From Candidatus Humimicrobium oleiphilum (lineage in GTDB: Bacteria > Actinomycetota > Humimicrobiia > Humimicrobiales > Humimicrobiaceae): a stretch of DNA of 64,000 nucleotides. The stretch covers positions 1,955 through 65,954 of the forward strand of contig DBPS01000047.1 of NCBI GenBank assembly GCA_002304935.1. Reading direction: 5' to 3'. The translations under genes and the position numbers were made by a program. Positions 17,487 through 26,301 of this stretch are shown here, piece after piece. The notes under the pieces were generated by a model, which was not told the origin of the DNA, made no database searches, and saw only the letters and a program-made list of their open reading frames with translations. The stretch's first letter is position 1. Each line of letters opens with the position of its first letter.

Positions 17487-18608
17487 ATGAAAATCGGAAT
17501 TATATGTTATCCCACATATGGAGGAAGCGGTGTTGTTGCAACTGAACTGGGTATTGAACTTGCCAAACTCGGAAATGAAGTTCATTTCATAAGTTATGAA
17601 CAGCCTTTTAAGATTACAGATTATCTGGAAAATATTTATTTTCATGGAGTAGATGTTCTAGAATATCCTTTATTTAAGTATCCTCCTTACAGTCTTTCAT
17701 TAAGCGTAAAAATGGCAGAGATATTTGAGGAAAACAATCTTGACATAATGCATGTCCATTATGCCATTCCGCATGCTGCATCAGCATTTCTTACAAAGAA
17801 AATACTTGGCAGAAATTCAGGCTTTAAATTTATAACTACTTTGCACGGAACGGATATTACCGTAGTAGGCAATCACCATTCTTTCTACAAACTGACTAAA
17901 TTCTGTATTGAAAATAGTGACGCTATTAGCTGTGTTTCAGATTATTTGAAAAATCTGACAGAAAAGACCTTTAAAATTGATAAGAAAATTGATGTAATAT
18001 ACAACTTTGTTGATACCAGAGTGTATAAAAAAGATTACAGCAGTAAAGAAAATACGGGAATTGTAAAAAAAGATGAAACCGGCATAATACACATTTCAAA
18101 TTTCAGGCCTGTAAAGAATATCAAAAATGTGATAGGGATTTTTAACAGGATAAGCAGGGAAGTTAAATCAAAATTACTGCTTGTCGGAGAAGGTCCTGAT
18201 ACTTCAGTTGCAAAAGAAATAGCCAGGAATCTGGACATAGAAGAAAAAATTGTTTTTCTGGGTAGAAAAGATAATGTGATTCCGTTCTTAAACAGCTGCG
18301 ACCTTTATCTTCTACCCTCAAAAAGTGAAAGTTTCGGAGTTTCAGCACTGGAAGCCCTGAGCTGCGGGCTCCCAGTCATAGGCACTAATGTCGGAGGCCT
18401 TAATGAAGTAGTAGCACATGGACTTTGCGGATTTTTATATAGTCCTGATGATGTTGAAAAGATGTCTGTATCTGCAATAGAACTTTTAACAGACAAAACA
18501 AAATTTGAAAAATTTTCTTTAAATGCCAGAAAAAGGGCTCTTGATTTTGATAGCAAAAAAATGATTCCGGCATATATAAAGCTTTATGAAAAAGTTATAA
18601 AAGAATAA
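17487..18608 (+). CDS. bshA: GlcNAc-malate glycosyltransferase BshA
   Basis: A 373-residue GT4 (GT-B fold) glycosyltransferase. The N-terminus YPTYGGSGVVATELG and the following EVHFISYEQPF are diagnostic for BshA, which joins UDP-GlcNAc and L-malate, the first step of bacillithiol synthesis. Other motifs are HVHYAIPHA, TTLHGTDITVVG and the C-terminal donor-site block ESFGVSALEALSCGLPVIGTNVGG. The 115-base gap from bshB has no terminator that I can see. A CAGGA site precedes the ATG by a few bases. With bshC and bshB it completes the pathway. Confidence 0.93.
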   Translation: MKIGIICYPTYGGSGVVATELGIELAKLGNEVHFISYEQPFKITDYLENIYFHGVDVLEYPLFKYPPYSLSLSVKMAEIFEENNLDIMHVHYAIPHAASAFLTKKILGRNSGFKFITTLHGTDITVVGNHHSFYKLTKFCIENSDAISCVSDYLKNLTEKTFKIDKKIDVIYNFVDTRVYKKDYSSKENTGIVKKDETGIIHISNFRPVKNIKNVIGIFNRISREVKSKLLLVGEGPDTSVAKEIARNLDIEEKIVFLGRKDNVIPFLNSCDLYLLPSKSESFGVSALEALSCGLPVIGTNVGGLNEVVAHGLCGFLYSPDDVEKMSVSAIELLTDKTKFEKFSLNARKRALDFDSKKMIPAYIKLYEKVIKE

Positions 18609-18750
18609 TGCATTTTTTATAGCAATTTTTATATAAAAAAGAATATTTATATATTATAATTAATTTTGTATTTATTATTGCTTAAGAAAAATATAAAATA
18701 ATATTAATTTTAACTTTTAAATTAAAAAAGTAATCCTTAAGGAGAGATAA

Positions 18751-20265
18751 ATGCCAAAAAAATATTTAAAGGTCCTTGTATTTGCATTAGTGTTCATACT
18801 GACCTTAAGCTTTACATCATTTTTAAATGCACAGGAAGAAGACAGCACAAGCGATCTTCCAAGTGATGTTGCAAATTATGAACCCACTGCTGCTGACAAA
18901 GTGCTGATGGTTCAGCCGGCAGTCTGCTATATAACATCAGTATTTTATGGTTATGTCCTTGATCCCTGGACCAACCAGTGGAGCGATTACTATTATGAAG
19001 CTTTTGGAGGGACCGGCTTTGTTGTAAATCCGGATACCGGTCATATAGTAACTGCAGGACATGTAATTGATATAAATGAGGCAGAATTTAAATATGATTT
19101 GATTTATTCTTATCTTATGGACACTTATGGAGATTTCGGAGAGCTTGATGGCTGGACAGATGCGGACTGGAACTGGGCTTATGAAAACATTAAAGTGGAA
19201 GGAAGCGAAGGACCTCCATACGACCTTGAAGTATATGTTCAGTTCAATACTGCAATAGCATCCGAGCCTCAGGGGCCAGGCAGAAGCTCTTATCTTAGGG
19301 CAGAAGTTGTAGCAAAGAGCCCTTTTGAGCAAAGGGATATCGGAATATTAAGGATTACTCCTCAGACAGGAAGGAGCCTTTCAAGTGCACTTCTCGGGGA
19401 TTCTTCAATGATAGAAGTCCAGGATGCTGTTACAATGATAGGTTATCCATGGACCTCTGATATTGGCCAGGATAATCCCTTAAGCCCTACTGTTACCAAC
19501 GGGACAGTCAGTGGAAAACAGATGGTCGGAGGAACTGAATGGGTACAGATTCAGGGAGATGTAAGGCCAGGCAACAGTGGTGGCCCTGTTCTTGACAAGA
19601 ATGGAAATGTCATCGGGATTGTATCTGCCGGGACTGATAATACGAATAACTATATAAGGCCAAGTAATGATATAAAATCTTTTCTTAATGCTGAAAACAA
19701 ACTCGGACTGGTTGACCAGGAGTGGAGAACAGGCCTGGCGATGTTCAGGCTTAAACATTTTAGCGAAGCAATCAAAAGGTTTGATGCTGTTCTTAATCTA
19801 AGCGCTGGACATTTGCTCGCACAGGAATACAAAGCCAAGGCACAGGCAAATATGGGGCAGGATGTTCCCCTGGCGGCAGATACAACTATGGCGTCAGTAA
19901 CTGAAGAAACCACAGCGGTAGTTTCAGTTTCTGAAACAACAGTACCTGTTGCTGCGCAGGAAACCGGTTTAAGCAAAAAAGTGTTATGGGGCATTATAGG
20001 TGGAGCAATAGGAGGCTTGATATTTATTGTACTTATAATCGTTCTTATAATAATGCTTGCCAAAAGAGGAAGCCGCCCGCCTGTTCAGCAGCAGGCACCG
20101 TCTTATCAGCAGCCGGCACAGCCACAGCAGGTAACAAGTAATGCGGAAAATATTGAAAAGACCAAAAGTGATGAAGAAGAAAAACTGAATTTCTGTCCAA
20201 ACTGTGGAGCCAAAGTTGATGATGAACAGGTATTTTGTGCAAAGTGCGGTAATAAACTGAAATAA
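18751..20265 (+). CDS. Membrane-anchored trypsin-like serine protease with cytoplasmic zinc ribbon
   Basis: A 504-residue multi-domain protein. A signal-like hydrophobic stretch (8-26) is followed by a chymotrypsin-fold protease domain (about 47-312) with His104 (TAGHVID), Asp196 (QRDIGIL) and Ser276 (GNSGGPV), the HtrA/trypsin triad. A short TPR-like helical pair (324-368), a Thr/Val-rich linker, one membrane helix (about 411-437), a Pro/Gln linker and a C-terminal zinc ribbon with Cys482, 485, 496 and 499 follow. There is no PDZ domain, unlike DegP/HtrA. The topology puts the protease outside and the ribbon inside, suggesting a signalling or envelope-quality role. AAGGAGAG precedes the ATG. 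It is flanked by a terminator downstream, so probably monocistronic. Confidence 0.85.
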   Translation: MPKKYLKVLVFALVFILTLSFTSFLNAQEEDSTSDLPSDVANYEPTAADKVLMVQPAVCYITSVFYGYVLDPWTNQWSDYYYEAFGGTGFVVNPDTGHIVTAGHVIDINEAEFKYDLIYSYLMDTYGDFGELDGWTDADWNWAYENIKVEGSEGPPYDLEVYVQFNTAIASEPQGPGRSSYLRAEVVAKSPFEQRDIGILRITPQTGRSLSSALLGDSSMIEVQDAVTMIGYPWTSDIGQDNPLSPTVTNGTVSGKQMVGGTEWVQIQGDVRPGNSGGPVLDKNGNVIGIVSAGTDNTNNYIRPSNDIKSFLNAENKLGLVDQEWRTGLAMFRLKHFSEAIKRFDAVLNLSAGHLLAQEYKAKAQANMGQDVPLAADTTMASVTEETTAVVSVSETTVPVAAQETGLSKKVLWGIIGGAIGGLIFIVLIIVLIIMLAKRGSRPPVQQQAPSYQQPAQPQQVTSNAENIEKTKSDEEEKLNFCPNCGAKVDDEQVFCAKCGNKLK

Positions 20266-20314
20266 AATAATCTGATCAATATGATCATATTATAAAATTA
20301 AATAGATATTTCAT

Positions 20315-20359
20315 GAAACAGGCATGGATTTTTTCAGATTCATGCCTGTTTCTTTTTTT
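20315..20359 (+). terminator. Intrinsic terminator after the serine protease gene
   Basis: A perfect 12-bp stem GAAACAGGCATG/CATGCCTGTTTC with a 14-base loop is followed by seven T residues. It separates the protease from the branched-chain operon. Confidence 0.9.
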
Positions 20360-20380
20360 AAAAAATACATTATTAAAATA

Positions 20381-20409
20381 TTGTATTAATGATTTATCTG
20401 TGTTAAAAT
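20381..20409 (+). promoter_or_regulatory. Promoter of the ilv/leu operon
   Basis: TTGTAT (20381-20386), a 17-base spacer, and TAAAAT (20404-20409) preceded by TGT, giving an extended -10. The predicted start is near 20416, about 28 bases before the leader peptide start. Confidence 0.7.
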
Positions 20410-20443
20410 TTTTCATCAAATATTTTACAGAAATGAGAATAAA

Positions 20444-20572
20444 ATGTCTTTTTATAAAAATAATTTAGTGCATGCAAGACAAACATTCCGCTTCAAGGAA
20501 TTATCAGTTCTCATTTCAAATATAATTAATCTCCTCGTCATTATTATCCTCCTCGTGGGTGTTTTATCCTAA
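20444..20572 (+). CDS. Branched-chain amino acid leader peptide (attenuator peptide)
   Basis: A 42-residue reading frame, ATG at 20444 to TAA at 20570-20572, lying between the operon promoter and ilvD. The C-terminal half contains the run LLVIIILLVGVLS, and further Val, Leu and Ile residues precede it. Such a density of the three amino acids whose synthesis the operon directs is the hallmark of ilv attenuation, where ribosome stalling at starved codons changes the fold of the downstream RNA. CTC codons (for Leu) dominate although the genome is AT-rich, which suggests selection for particular codons. A GAGAA-type weak ribosome site precedes it. No cellular function is expected for the peptide itself. 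Confidence 0.82.
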   Translation: MSFYKNNLVHARQTFRFKELSVLISNIINLLVIIILLVGVLS

Positions 20573-20631
20573 ATTACGGATAACTGGACCTGCCTGGAGA
20601 ATATTTTAGTTTTTTCTTTTTTTATCCGTAA
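20561..20631 (+). promoter_or_regulatory. Attenuator stems of the ilv/leu operon
   Basis: TTACGGATAA (20574-20583), just after the leader stop, can pair perfectly over 10 bp with TTATCCGTAA (20622-20631). The same GGATAAC can instead pair with the GTTTTATCC that encodes the last leader codons (20561-20569). The two pairings are mutually exclusive, as expected of an attenuation switch. The T-rich tract lies at 20609-20623 inside the larger loop and again at 20653-20668, so the exact termination point is not settled. Confidence 0.5.
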
Positions 20632-20738
20632 AAATAATCGCTTTGTTTGAGGTTTTTTGTTTTTTTATTTTCATATAAAATACTAAAAAGGTAGAATAAA
20701 AATAAAATTTTTTAAATTTAAATATATCAGGAGGATTA

Positions 20739-22397
20739 ATGAGAAGTGATTTAATGAAAGATGGAATTGCGAGGCTTCCTCATCGCTCGATTTTCAGAGC
20801 CCTCGGGCTTACAGGGGAAGAAATCAAAAGACCTATAATAGGAATAGCCAATTCTTTTAATGAGCTTATTCCGGGACACATGCATTTAAATTCAATAGTA
20901 GATGCTGTAAAAGCTGGTGTAAGGATTGCAGGCGGGACCCCTATGGAATTCTGTACAATAGGTGTATGCGACGGTGTTGCAATGAATCATCCCGGCATGA
21001 AATACTCACTTGCGTCAAGGGAGCTGATTGCAGATAGTATAGAATCTGTTTGTATGGCACATCCTTTTGATGCAGTTGTTTTCGTACCAAATTGTGACAA
21101 AATAATCCCCGGGATGCTGATGGCAGCATTAAGATTAAATATCCCTTCGATAGTTGTAAGCGGCGGTCCGATGCTTACCGGAAGATATAAAGATAATGAC
21201 ATTGATTACAGTACCTGTTATGAAGCAATAGGCAAATTCAGCAAAGGTGAATATTCAAATCAGGATATTGAGTCAATTGAAGAAGAAGCTTGTCCTTCAT
21301 GCGGAAGCTGCTCAGGGATGTTTACAGCAAATACCATGAATTGTCTTACTGAGGCAATAGGCATGGCTCTTCCTGGAAACGGAACAGTTCCTGCTGTTTA
21401 TTCAAAAAGAATAAGGCTGGCTAAAGAGGCTGGCATGCAGATAATGAAAATTTTAAGCAGGGATATAAAACCCAGGGATATTGTTAATACAAAATCCATT
21501 AAAAACGCAATAGCTGTCGATGTGGCACTGGGAGGTTCAACAAATACTGTCCTGCATCTTGCAGCGATTGCACATGAAGCAAAAGTTGATTTTCCTCTGG
21601 AGATGATAAATGAGATAAGCGCCAGGACTCCTAATCTGTGCAGGCTGAGCCCTGCCGGCCCATATCATATTTACGATCTTTATATGGCAGGAGGGATTCA
21701 GGCAGTTATGAATGAGCTGTATAAAAATTCATTGATCGAAGGAGATGCACTTAGCGTTACCTGCAGTAGTATATCAGACAGCATAAAAAAATCAGAAATA
21801 CTTGATAGGTCTGTAATTAAAACAATTGATAATCCTTATTCTCACGATGGCGGATTAAAGGTATTGTTCGGCAATATTGCCCCTGAAGGCTGTATTGTAA
21901 AAAAATCAGCTGTAGATCCTTCAATGTATCAGCATAAAGGACCTGCGAGGGTTTTTAATTCAGAAGAAGAAGCAGTTCAGGCAATAATCGGGCAGAGGAT
22001 AAAGCCAAAAGATGTAGTCGTCATTAAGTATGAAGGACCAAAAGGCGGGCCCGGAATGCGCGAAATGCTTGCTCCGACATCTGCAGTTGCAGGAATAGGA
22101 CTTGACAAAGAAGTAGCATTGATTACTGATGGAAGGTTTTCGGGTGCAACAAGAGGTGCTTCAATAGGCCATGTATCCCCTGAAGCAATGTCCGGAGGGC
22201 CATTTGCAATAATCCAGGATGGTGACATTATTGAAATTGATATAATTAATAATAAAATCAATGTTTGTCTGGATGATAATGAAATCAAATCAAGGCTTGG
22301 AAAATGGAAAGCTCCTGAACCAAAAATAAAAGAAGGATATATCGGCAGATATTCAAGAATGGTAACTTCAGCATCAAGAGGGGCTGTTCTTGAATAA
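20739..22397 (+). CDS. ilvD: Dihydroxy-acid dehydratase
   Basis: A 552-residue IlvD/Edd-family dehydratase, converting 2,3-dihydroxy-isovalerate (or -methylvalerate) to the 2-oxo acid for valine and isoleucine. Fe-S ligand cysteines are in [10 protein letters not shown] and in [17 protein letters not shown], where Cys residues lie in the usual positions, with a further one in [12 protein letters not shown]. Other conserved blocks are GSTNTVLHL and the C-terminal [21 protein letters not shown]. The length is standard. A strong AGGAGGA site precedes the ATG. It is the first structural gene behind the attenuator, 32 bases before ilvB. Confidence 0.96.
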   Translation: MRSDLMKDGIARLPHRSIFRALGLTGEEIKRPIIGIANSFNELIPGHMHLNSIVDAVKAGVRIAGGTPMEFCTIGVCDGVAMNHPGMKYSLASRELIADSIESVCMAHPFDAVVFVPNCDKIIPGMLMAALRLNIPSIVVSGGPMLTGRYKDNDIDYSTCYEAIGKFSKGEYSNQDIESIEEEACPSCGSCSGMFTANTMNCLTEAIGMALPGNGTVPAVYSKRIRLAKEAGMQIMKILSRDIKPRDIVNTKSIKNAIAVDVALGGSTNTVLHLAAIAHEAKVDFPLEMINEISARTPNLCRLSPAGPYHIYDLYMAGGIQAVMNELYKNSLIEGDALSVTCSSISDSIKKSEILDRSVIKTIDNPYSHDGGLKVLFGNIAPEGCIVKKSAVDPSMYQHKGPARVFNSEEEAVQAIIGQRIKPKDVVVIKYEGPKGGPGMREMLAPTSAVAGIGLDKEVALITDGRFSGATRGASIGHVSPEAMSGGPFAIIQDGDIIEIDIINNKINVCLDDNEIKSRLGKWKAPEPKIKEGYIGRYSRMVTSASRGAVLE

Positions 22398-22429
22398 TAT
22401 TTGAAAAAAACTATAGTGAGGTTGATATT

Positions 22430-24139
22430 ATGAGTAAAATAAGCGGTTCAAAAATGCTTTTAAAATGTTTGAGAGAAGAAGGAGTTGAATATATTTTTGG
22501 CTACCCAGGCGGGAAAGTCATACCGATTTATGATGCCATATATGATGAAAAAAAAATAAAGCACATTCTTGTCAGGCATGAACAATGTGCTGCCCATGCT
22601 GCGGACGGGTATGCAAGAGCAACTGGCAGAACAGGTGTATGTATGGCTACTTCAGGTCCTGGCGGGACTAATCTGATAACAGGAATAGCCAATGCATACA
22701 TGGATTCAATACCTATTGTTGCAATTACCGGACAGGTTTCAACTGGTGAGATAGGTACTGATTCATTTCAGGAAGCAGACATAACAGGTATTACTTCTCC
22801 GATAACCAAACATAATTATCTTGTTAAAAATGTCAGAGACCTTCCTGCAACAGTAAAAGAAGCTTTTTATATTGCTTCTACCGGCAGGCCGGGTCCGGTT
22901 CTTATTGATATCCCGATCGATGTTCAGAATGCCCTTATTGATGAAAACACCAAAGCTGAAATTAATTTACCGGGATATAAGCCTACTATCAAAGGTCATT
23001 TAAAACAGATAAAAGAAGCAGCACTGAAGATCTATAATAGCAGCAGGCCTGTTATTTTTTCAGGAGGAGGAGTTGTTTCCTCAGGTGCTCACAAAGAATT
23101 AACAGAATTTGCAAGACTTTCCAGAATTCCTGTACTTACTTCTCTGCTTGGAAAAGGTTCATTTCCTGAAAATGATGAGTTGTCGCTGATGATGGCAGGG
23201 ATGCATGGAACAAAATTTGCAAATCTTGCTCTTACAGAGACAACCCTTATCATAGGGATAGGAGTAAGATTTGACGACAGGGTAACTGGAAAATTAAGCG
23301 AATTTGCAAAAAATGCTGAAATAATCCACATAGATATTGATCCTGCCGAAATTGGAAAAAATGTAAAAGTAAAAATCCCTATTGTGGGGGACGCAAAAAA
23401 TGTACTATCTGATCTTATAAAAGAATATAGGATTATTCGCGATGAAAAGGGTGACGCCCCAAGACAGGAATGGATCGATATTATTCGTAAATGGAAAGAA
23501 GATTATCCTGTTTCTTATTTTACCGATACTGATTCTTTGAAACCAGGATATATTATAGAAAAGCTGCATGAAATTGTTAAAGATAATGCTATTATCTGTA
23601 CAGAAGTAGGGCAGAATCAGATGTGGGCAGCCCAGTTTTTCAAATGCAGCAGACCAAGGACTTTTATTTCTTCAGGAGGCCTGGGAACAATGGGTTACGG
23701 TTTTCCGTCATCTATAGGAGCGCAGTTCGGCTGTCCTGACAAACTGGTTTTTGACATTGCCGGTGATGGAAGTATCCAGATGGTATCACATGAATTTGCC
23801 ACAGCAGTTGTAAATAAACTTCCGATAAAAATAATACTTCTAAATAATGGTAATCTTGGAATGGTTAAACAATGGCAGGAACTTTTTTATAATAAAAGAT
23901 ATTCCGAGACACTGGTCAGGGATTGTGTTGATTTTGTCAAACTTGTTGAAGCCTATGGAGGAGTCGGAATAAGGGTAAAGAAAAAAGAAGATGTCGAAAA
24001 AGCAATAAAAGAGGCTATAAACATTAAAAACCTTGTACTGATTGATTTTCATATTGATCCGGATGAAAATGTTTTTCCTATGGTTGCCCCGGGAGCTCCT
24101 ATTAGTGAAATGATGGTGCTTGGAAAGGAGAAAAAATGA
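22430..24139 (+). CDS. ilvB: Acetolactate synthase large (catalytic) subunit
   Basis: A 569-residue ThDP-dependent enzyme forming acetolactate or acetohydroxybutyrate from pyruvate. Seen are YIFGYPGGKVIP, the catalytic glutamate in VRHEQCAAHAADGYARATG, the FAD-binding middle domain with GIGVRFDDRVTGK, and the C-terminal ThDP/Mg motif DIAGDGSIQM with LLNNGNLGMVKQWQ. The FAD and quinone-loop features mark it as an anabolic AHAS and not the catabolic AlsS. It ends with ATGA, overlapping the start of ilvN by four bases, so the two subunits are translationally coupled. Confidence 0.96.
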   Translation: MSKISGSKMLLKCLREEGVEYIFGYPGGKVIPIYDAIYDEKKIKHILVRHEQCAAHAADGYARATGRTGVCMATSGPGGTNLITGIANAYMDSIPIVAITGQVSTGEIGTDSFQEADITGITSPITKHNYLVKNVRDLPATVKEAFYIASTGRPGPVLIDIPIDVQNALIDENTKAEINLPGYKPTIKGHLKQIKEAALKIYNSSRPVIFSGGGVVSSGAHKELTEFARLSRIPVLTSLLGKGSFPENDELSLMMAGMHGTKFANLALTETTLIIGIGVRFDDRVTGKLSEFAKNAEIIHIDIDPAEIGKNVKVKIPIVGDAKNVLSDLIKEYRIIRDEKGDAPRQEWIDIIRKWKEDYPVSYFTDTDSLKPGYIIEKLHEIVKDNAIICTEVGQNQMWAAQFFKCSRPRTFISSGGLGTMGYGFPSSIGAQFGCPDKLVFDIAGDGSIQMVSHEFATAVVNKLPIKIILLNNGNLGMVKQWQELFYNKRYSETLVRDCVDFVKLVEAYGGVGIRVKKKEDVEKAIKEAINIKNLVLIDFHIDPDENVFPMVAPGAPISEMMVLGKEKK

Positions 24140-24618
24140 ATCATATAATATCGGTAATGGTTGAAAACAAATCAGGAGTACTTGCAAAAATAGCTGCACT
24201 TTTCAGCAGGAGAGGCTTTAATATTGAAAGTCTTGCTGTAGGAACTACTGATGATGAAAAGGTTTCCAGAATAACCATAGTTGTTAATTCTGATGAATCC
24301 AGTATTGAGCAGATAACCAAACAGCTACACAAGCTGATAAATGTTATAAAGATACAGAAATTGCTGCCAGAGCATTCTGTCCAGAGAGAACTGGTACTTA
24401 TAAAAGTAAACACAGAAAATAAAAGCAGGGCTGAAATACTTGAAATCGGCAATATTTTCCGTGCCAATGTTGTGGATGTTACAAAAGGGACTATAATGTT
24501 GGAACTAACCGGGAATTCTTCCAAGATAAGTGCTTTTGAAGAACTGTTAAAACCTTATGGGATCCTTGAGTTTGTCAGAACAGGTATGATTGCCTGTTCC
24601 AGAGGAAAAAAATATTAA
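24136..24618 (+). CDS. ilvN: Acetolactate synthase small (regulatory) subunit
   Basis: A 160-residue protein with an N-terminal ACT domain (about 1-78: HIISVMVENKSGVLAKIAALFSRRGFNIESLAVG in split form) and a C-terminal AHAS-specific domain (80-160) containing VDVTKGTIMLELTGNSSKI and the end motif EFVRTGMIACSRG. It confers feedback inhibition, usually by valine, on IlvB. The ribosome site AAGGAG lies within the end of ilvB. In many genomes ilvC follows at this point; here a SerA-like gene follows 29 bases later. Confidence 0.96.
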   Translation: MNHIISVMVENKSGVLAKIAALFSRRGFNIESLAVGTTDDEKVSRITIVVNSDESSIEQITKQLHKLINVIKIQKLLPEHSVQRELVLIKVNTENKSRAEILEIGNIFRANVVDVTKGTIMLELTGNSSKISAFEELLKPYGILEFVRTGMIACSRGKKY

Positions 24619-24647
24619 TAACTTTAAAAAAAAGACAAGGAAAAGAG

Positions 24648-26243
24648 ATGTCTTTTAATGAAAAAATATTAATAACTGAAGAAATAAGCAGACAGGCAGC
24701 AGAATCTTTAAAAAAAGATTTTACTGTTGATGTAAAAAAGGGACTATCCGGCAGGGATCTGGTTGAAGAGATAAAGAAATATGATGCGCTGATAGTAAAA
24801 AATACTACAAAAGTAGATGCAGAAGTAATCAAAAATGCTGAAAACCTGAAAGTCATAGCAAAGGCAGGAGCTGGCATAGATAATATCGATATCAAATCTG
24901 CTTCCAGAAAAGGTATTTATGTAGTTAATTCAGTTTCAAGCAATCTTGTTTCTGCTGCTGAACTTGCAATTGCCCTTATGATGGTCTGCGCCAAGAAAAT
25001 AAATATTGCCTGCAGAGCAGCATCAGTGAAAAAAAATATAGATAGAATAAAACTAAAAGGAATAGAAATCGAAGGCAAAATTCTTGGAATAGTAGGTCTG
25101 GGAAAGACAGGATACCTGGTCGCCAAAAAAGCATTTGCCATGGGTATGGAAGTTTATGCTTTTGATCCTTATGTCCTGGATGATAAATTCTGGCAGCTTG
25201 GTATAAAAAGAAAAGACAATCTGGAAGACCTGTTCAGAATATCTGATTTTATTTCTATCCATCTTCCAAAAACAAAAGAGACCGCAGGTTTGATTGATAA
25301 GAAATTATTTGATTGTATGAAAAGTGAATCTGTGATTATAAGTCTTTCAAAAAAAGGTATTATAGTTGATGATGATTTATATGATGCCATTAAAGAAAAA
25401 AAGATCGCTGCAGCTGCAATCGATCTTTCTGAAGCAGATTATCTTAAAGATTCAAAACTGTCTGAACTGGAAGAAGTCATAATTACTCCCCACTTAAGCG
25501 GTTCCACTCTGGATGCTCAGGAAAAAGCAGCGTTTGAAATAAGCAGGCAGGTCCAGGAAATCCTGAATGGAAAAATCCCAGGGAATGCAATAAATCTTCC
25601 TTTGTTTAACCAGGAGATAATAGAACAGTCTTATCCTTTTTATGAGTTGTGCAATAATCTGGGTTCTATTTTTGCGCAATTTTTTGAAGGAGATCTGGAA
25701 GCAATAGAGATAATCTATAATGGCAAAGTTGCGCAGCTGAAAACAGGTTTTCTAACGACAGTAATTCTTTCAAAAATACTTGAAATTAAAACTAATGAAA
25801 GAGTCAATATTGCCAATGCCCATATGATATGTGAAGAAAAAAAATTAAAGATAAAAGAGACAAAAGATACAACAACCGAGGATTTTATAAATCTTATAAA
25901 GGTCAGAGGCAGGGTTGATGACTATTCAGTGACTTTGTCTGGTACTGTCACAGGAATGAAAAATGTTCCAAGGTTCATAGCTATTGATAAGTTTGAAATA
26001 GACATGGTGCCCTCAAAGCATATGGCTTTCTTGAGATATAAGGATATCCCGGGACAGATAGGCAGGATAGGAACTGCTTTTGGAAAATTAGGTGTGAATA
26101 TTGCAGCAATGCATGTAGGAAGAAAGGTTGTGAGCGGAGAAGCCCTTATGGGCTTAAATCTCGATTGTGAAGTAACAGATGAAATTCTTGCAAAATTTAA
26201 ACATTTATCAGGTTTCAAAGATATAAGAATAATAAACCTATAA
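24648..26243 (+). CDS. serA: D-3-phosphoglycerate dehydrogenase-like protein with altered active-site residues
   Basis: A 531-residue protein with the full type-I PGDH layout: substrate/NAD domains (1-315, with GIVGLGKTGYLVAKK as the dinucleotide motif), an intervening ASB domain (about 325-450) and a C-terminal ACT domain (about 458-531). PGDH makes phosphohydroxypyruvate, the entry to serine synthesis. By eye alignment several residues differ from the family: the catalytic Arg of NCARGG is Lys235 in SLSKKG, the catalytic Glu is Asp264, and substrate arginines in IVRSATK and IGRAG are Lys51 and Lys72; His282 of TPHLSGS is kept. It sits in the ilv/leu operon where ilvC is common. Activity or substrate may differ from classic SerA. 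Confidence 0.8.
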   Translation: MSFNEKILITEEISRQAAESLKKDFTVDVKKGLSGRDLVEEIKKYDALIVKNTTKVDAEVIKNAENLKVIAKAGAGIDNIDIKSASRKGIYVVNSVSSNLVSAAELAIALMMVCAKKINIACRAASVKKNIDRIKLKGIEIEGKILGIVGLGKTGYLVAKKAFAMGMEVYAFDPYVLDDKFWQLGIKRKDNLEDLFRISDFISIHLPKTKETAGLIDKKLFDCMKSESVIISLSKKGIIVDDDLYDAIKEKKIAAAAIDLSEADYLKDSKLSELEEVIITPHLSGSTLDAQEKAAFEISRQVQEILNGKIPGNAINLPLFNQEIIEQSYPFYELCNNLGSIFAQFFEGDLEAIEIIYNGKVAQLKTGFLTTVILSKILEIKTNERVNIANAHMICEEKKLKIKETKDTTTEDFINLIKVRGRVDDYSVTLSGTVTGMKNVPRFIAIDKFEIDMVPSKHMAFLRYKDIPGQIGRIGTAFGKLGVNIAAMHVGRKVVSGEALMGLNLDCEVTDEILAKFKHLSGFKDIRIINL

Positions 26244-26301
26244 AAAATATAATTAAAATATAAGAAAATTTTTTAAAAATTTAAACTGAAAGAAGTGAAA
26301 A

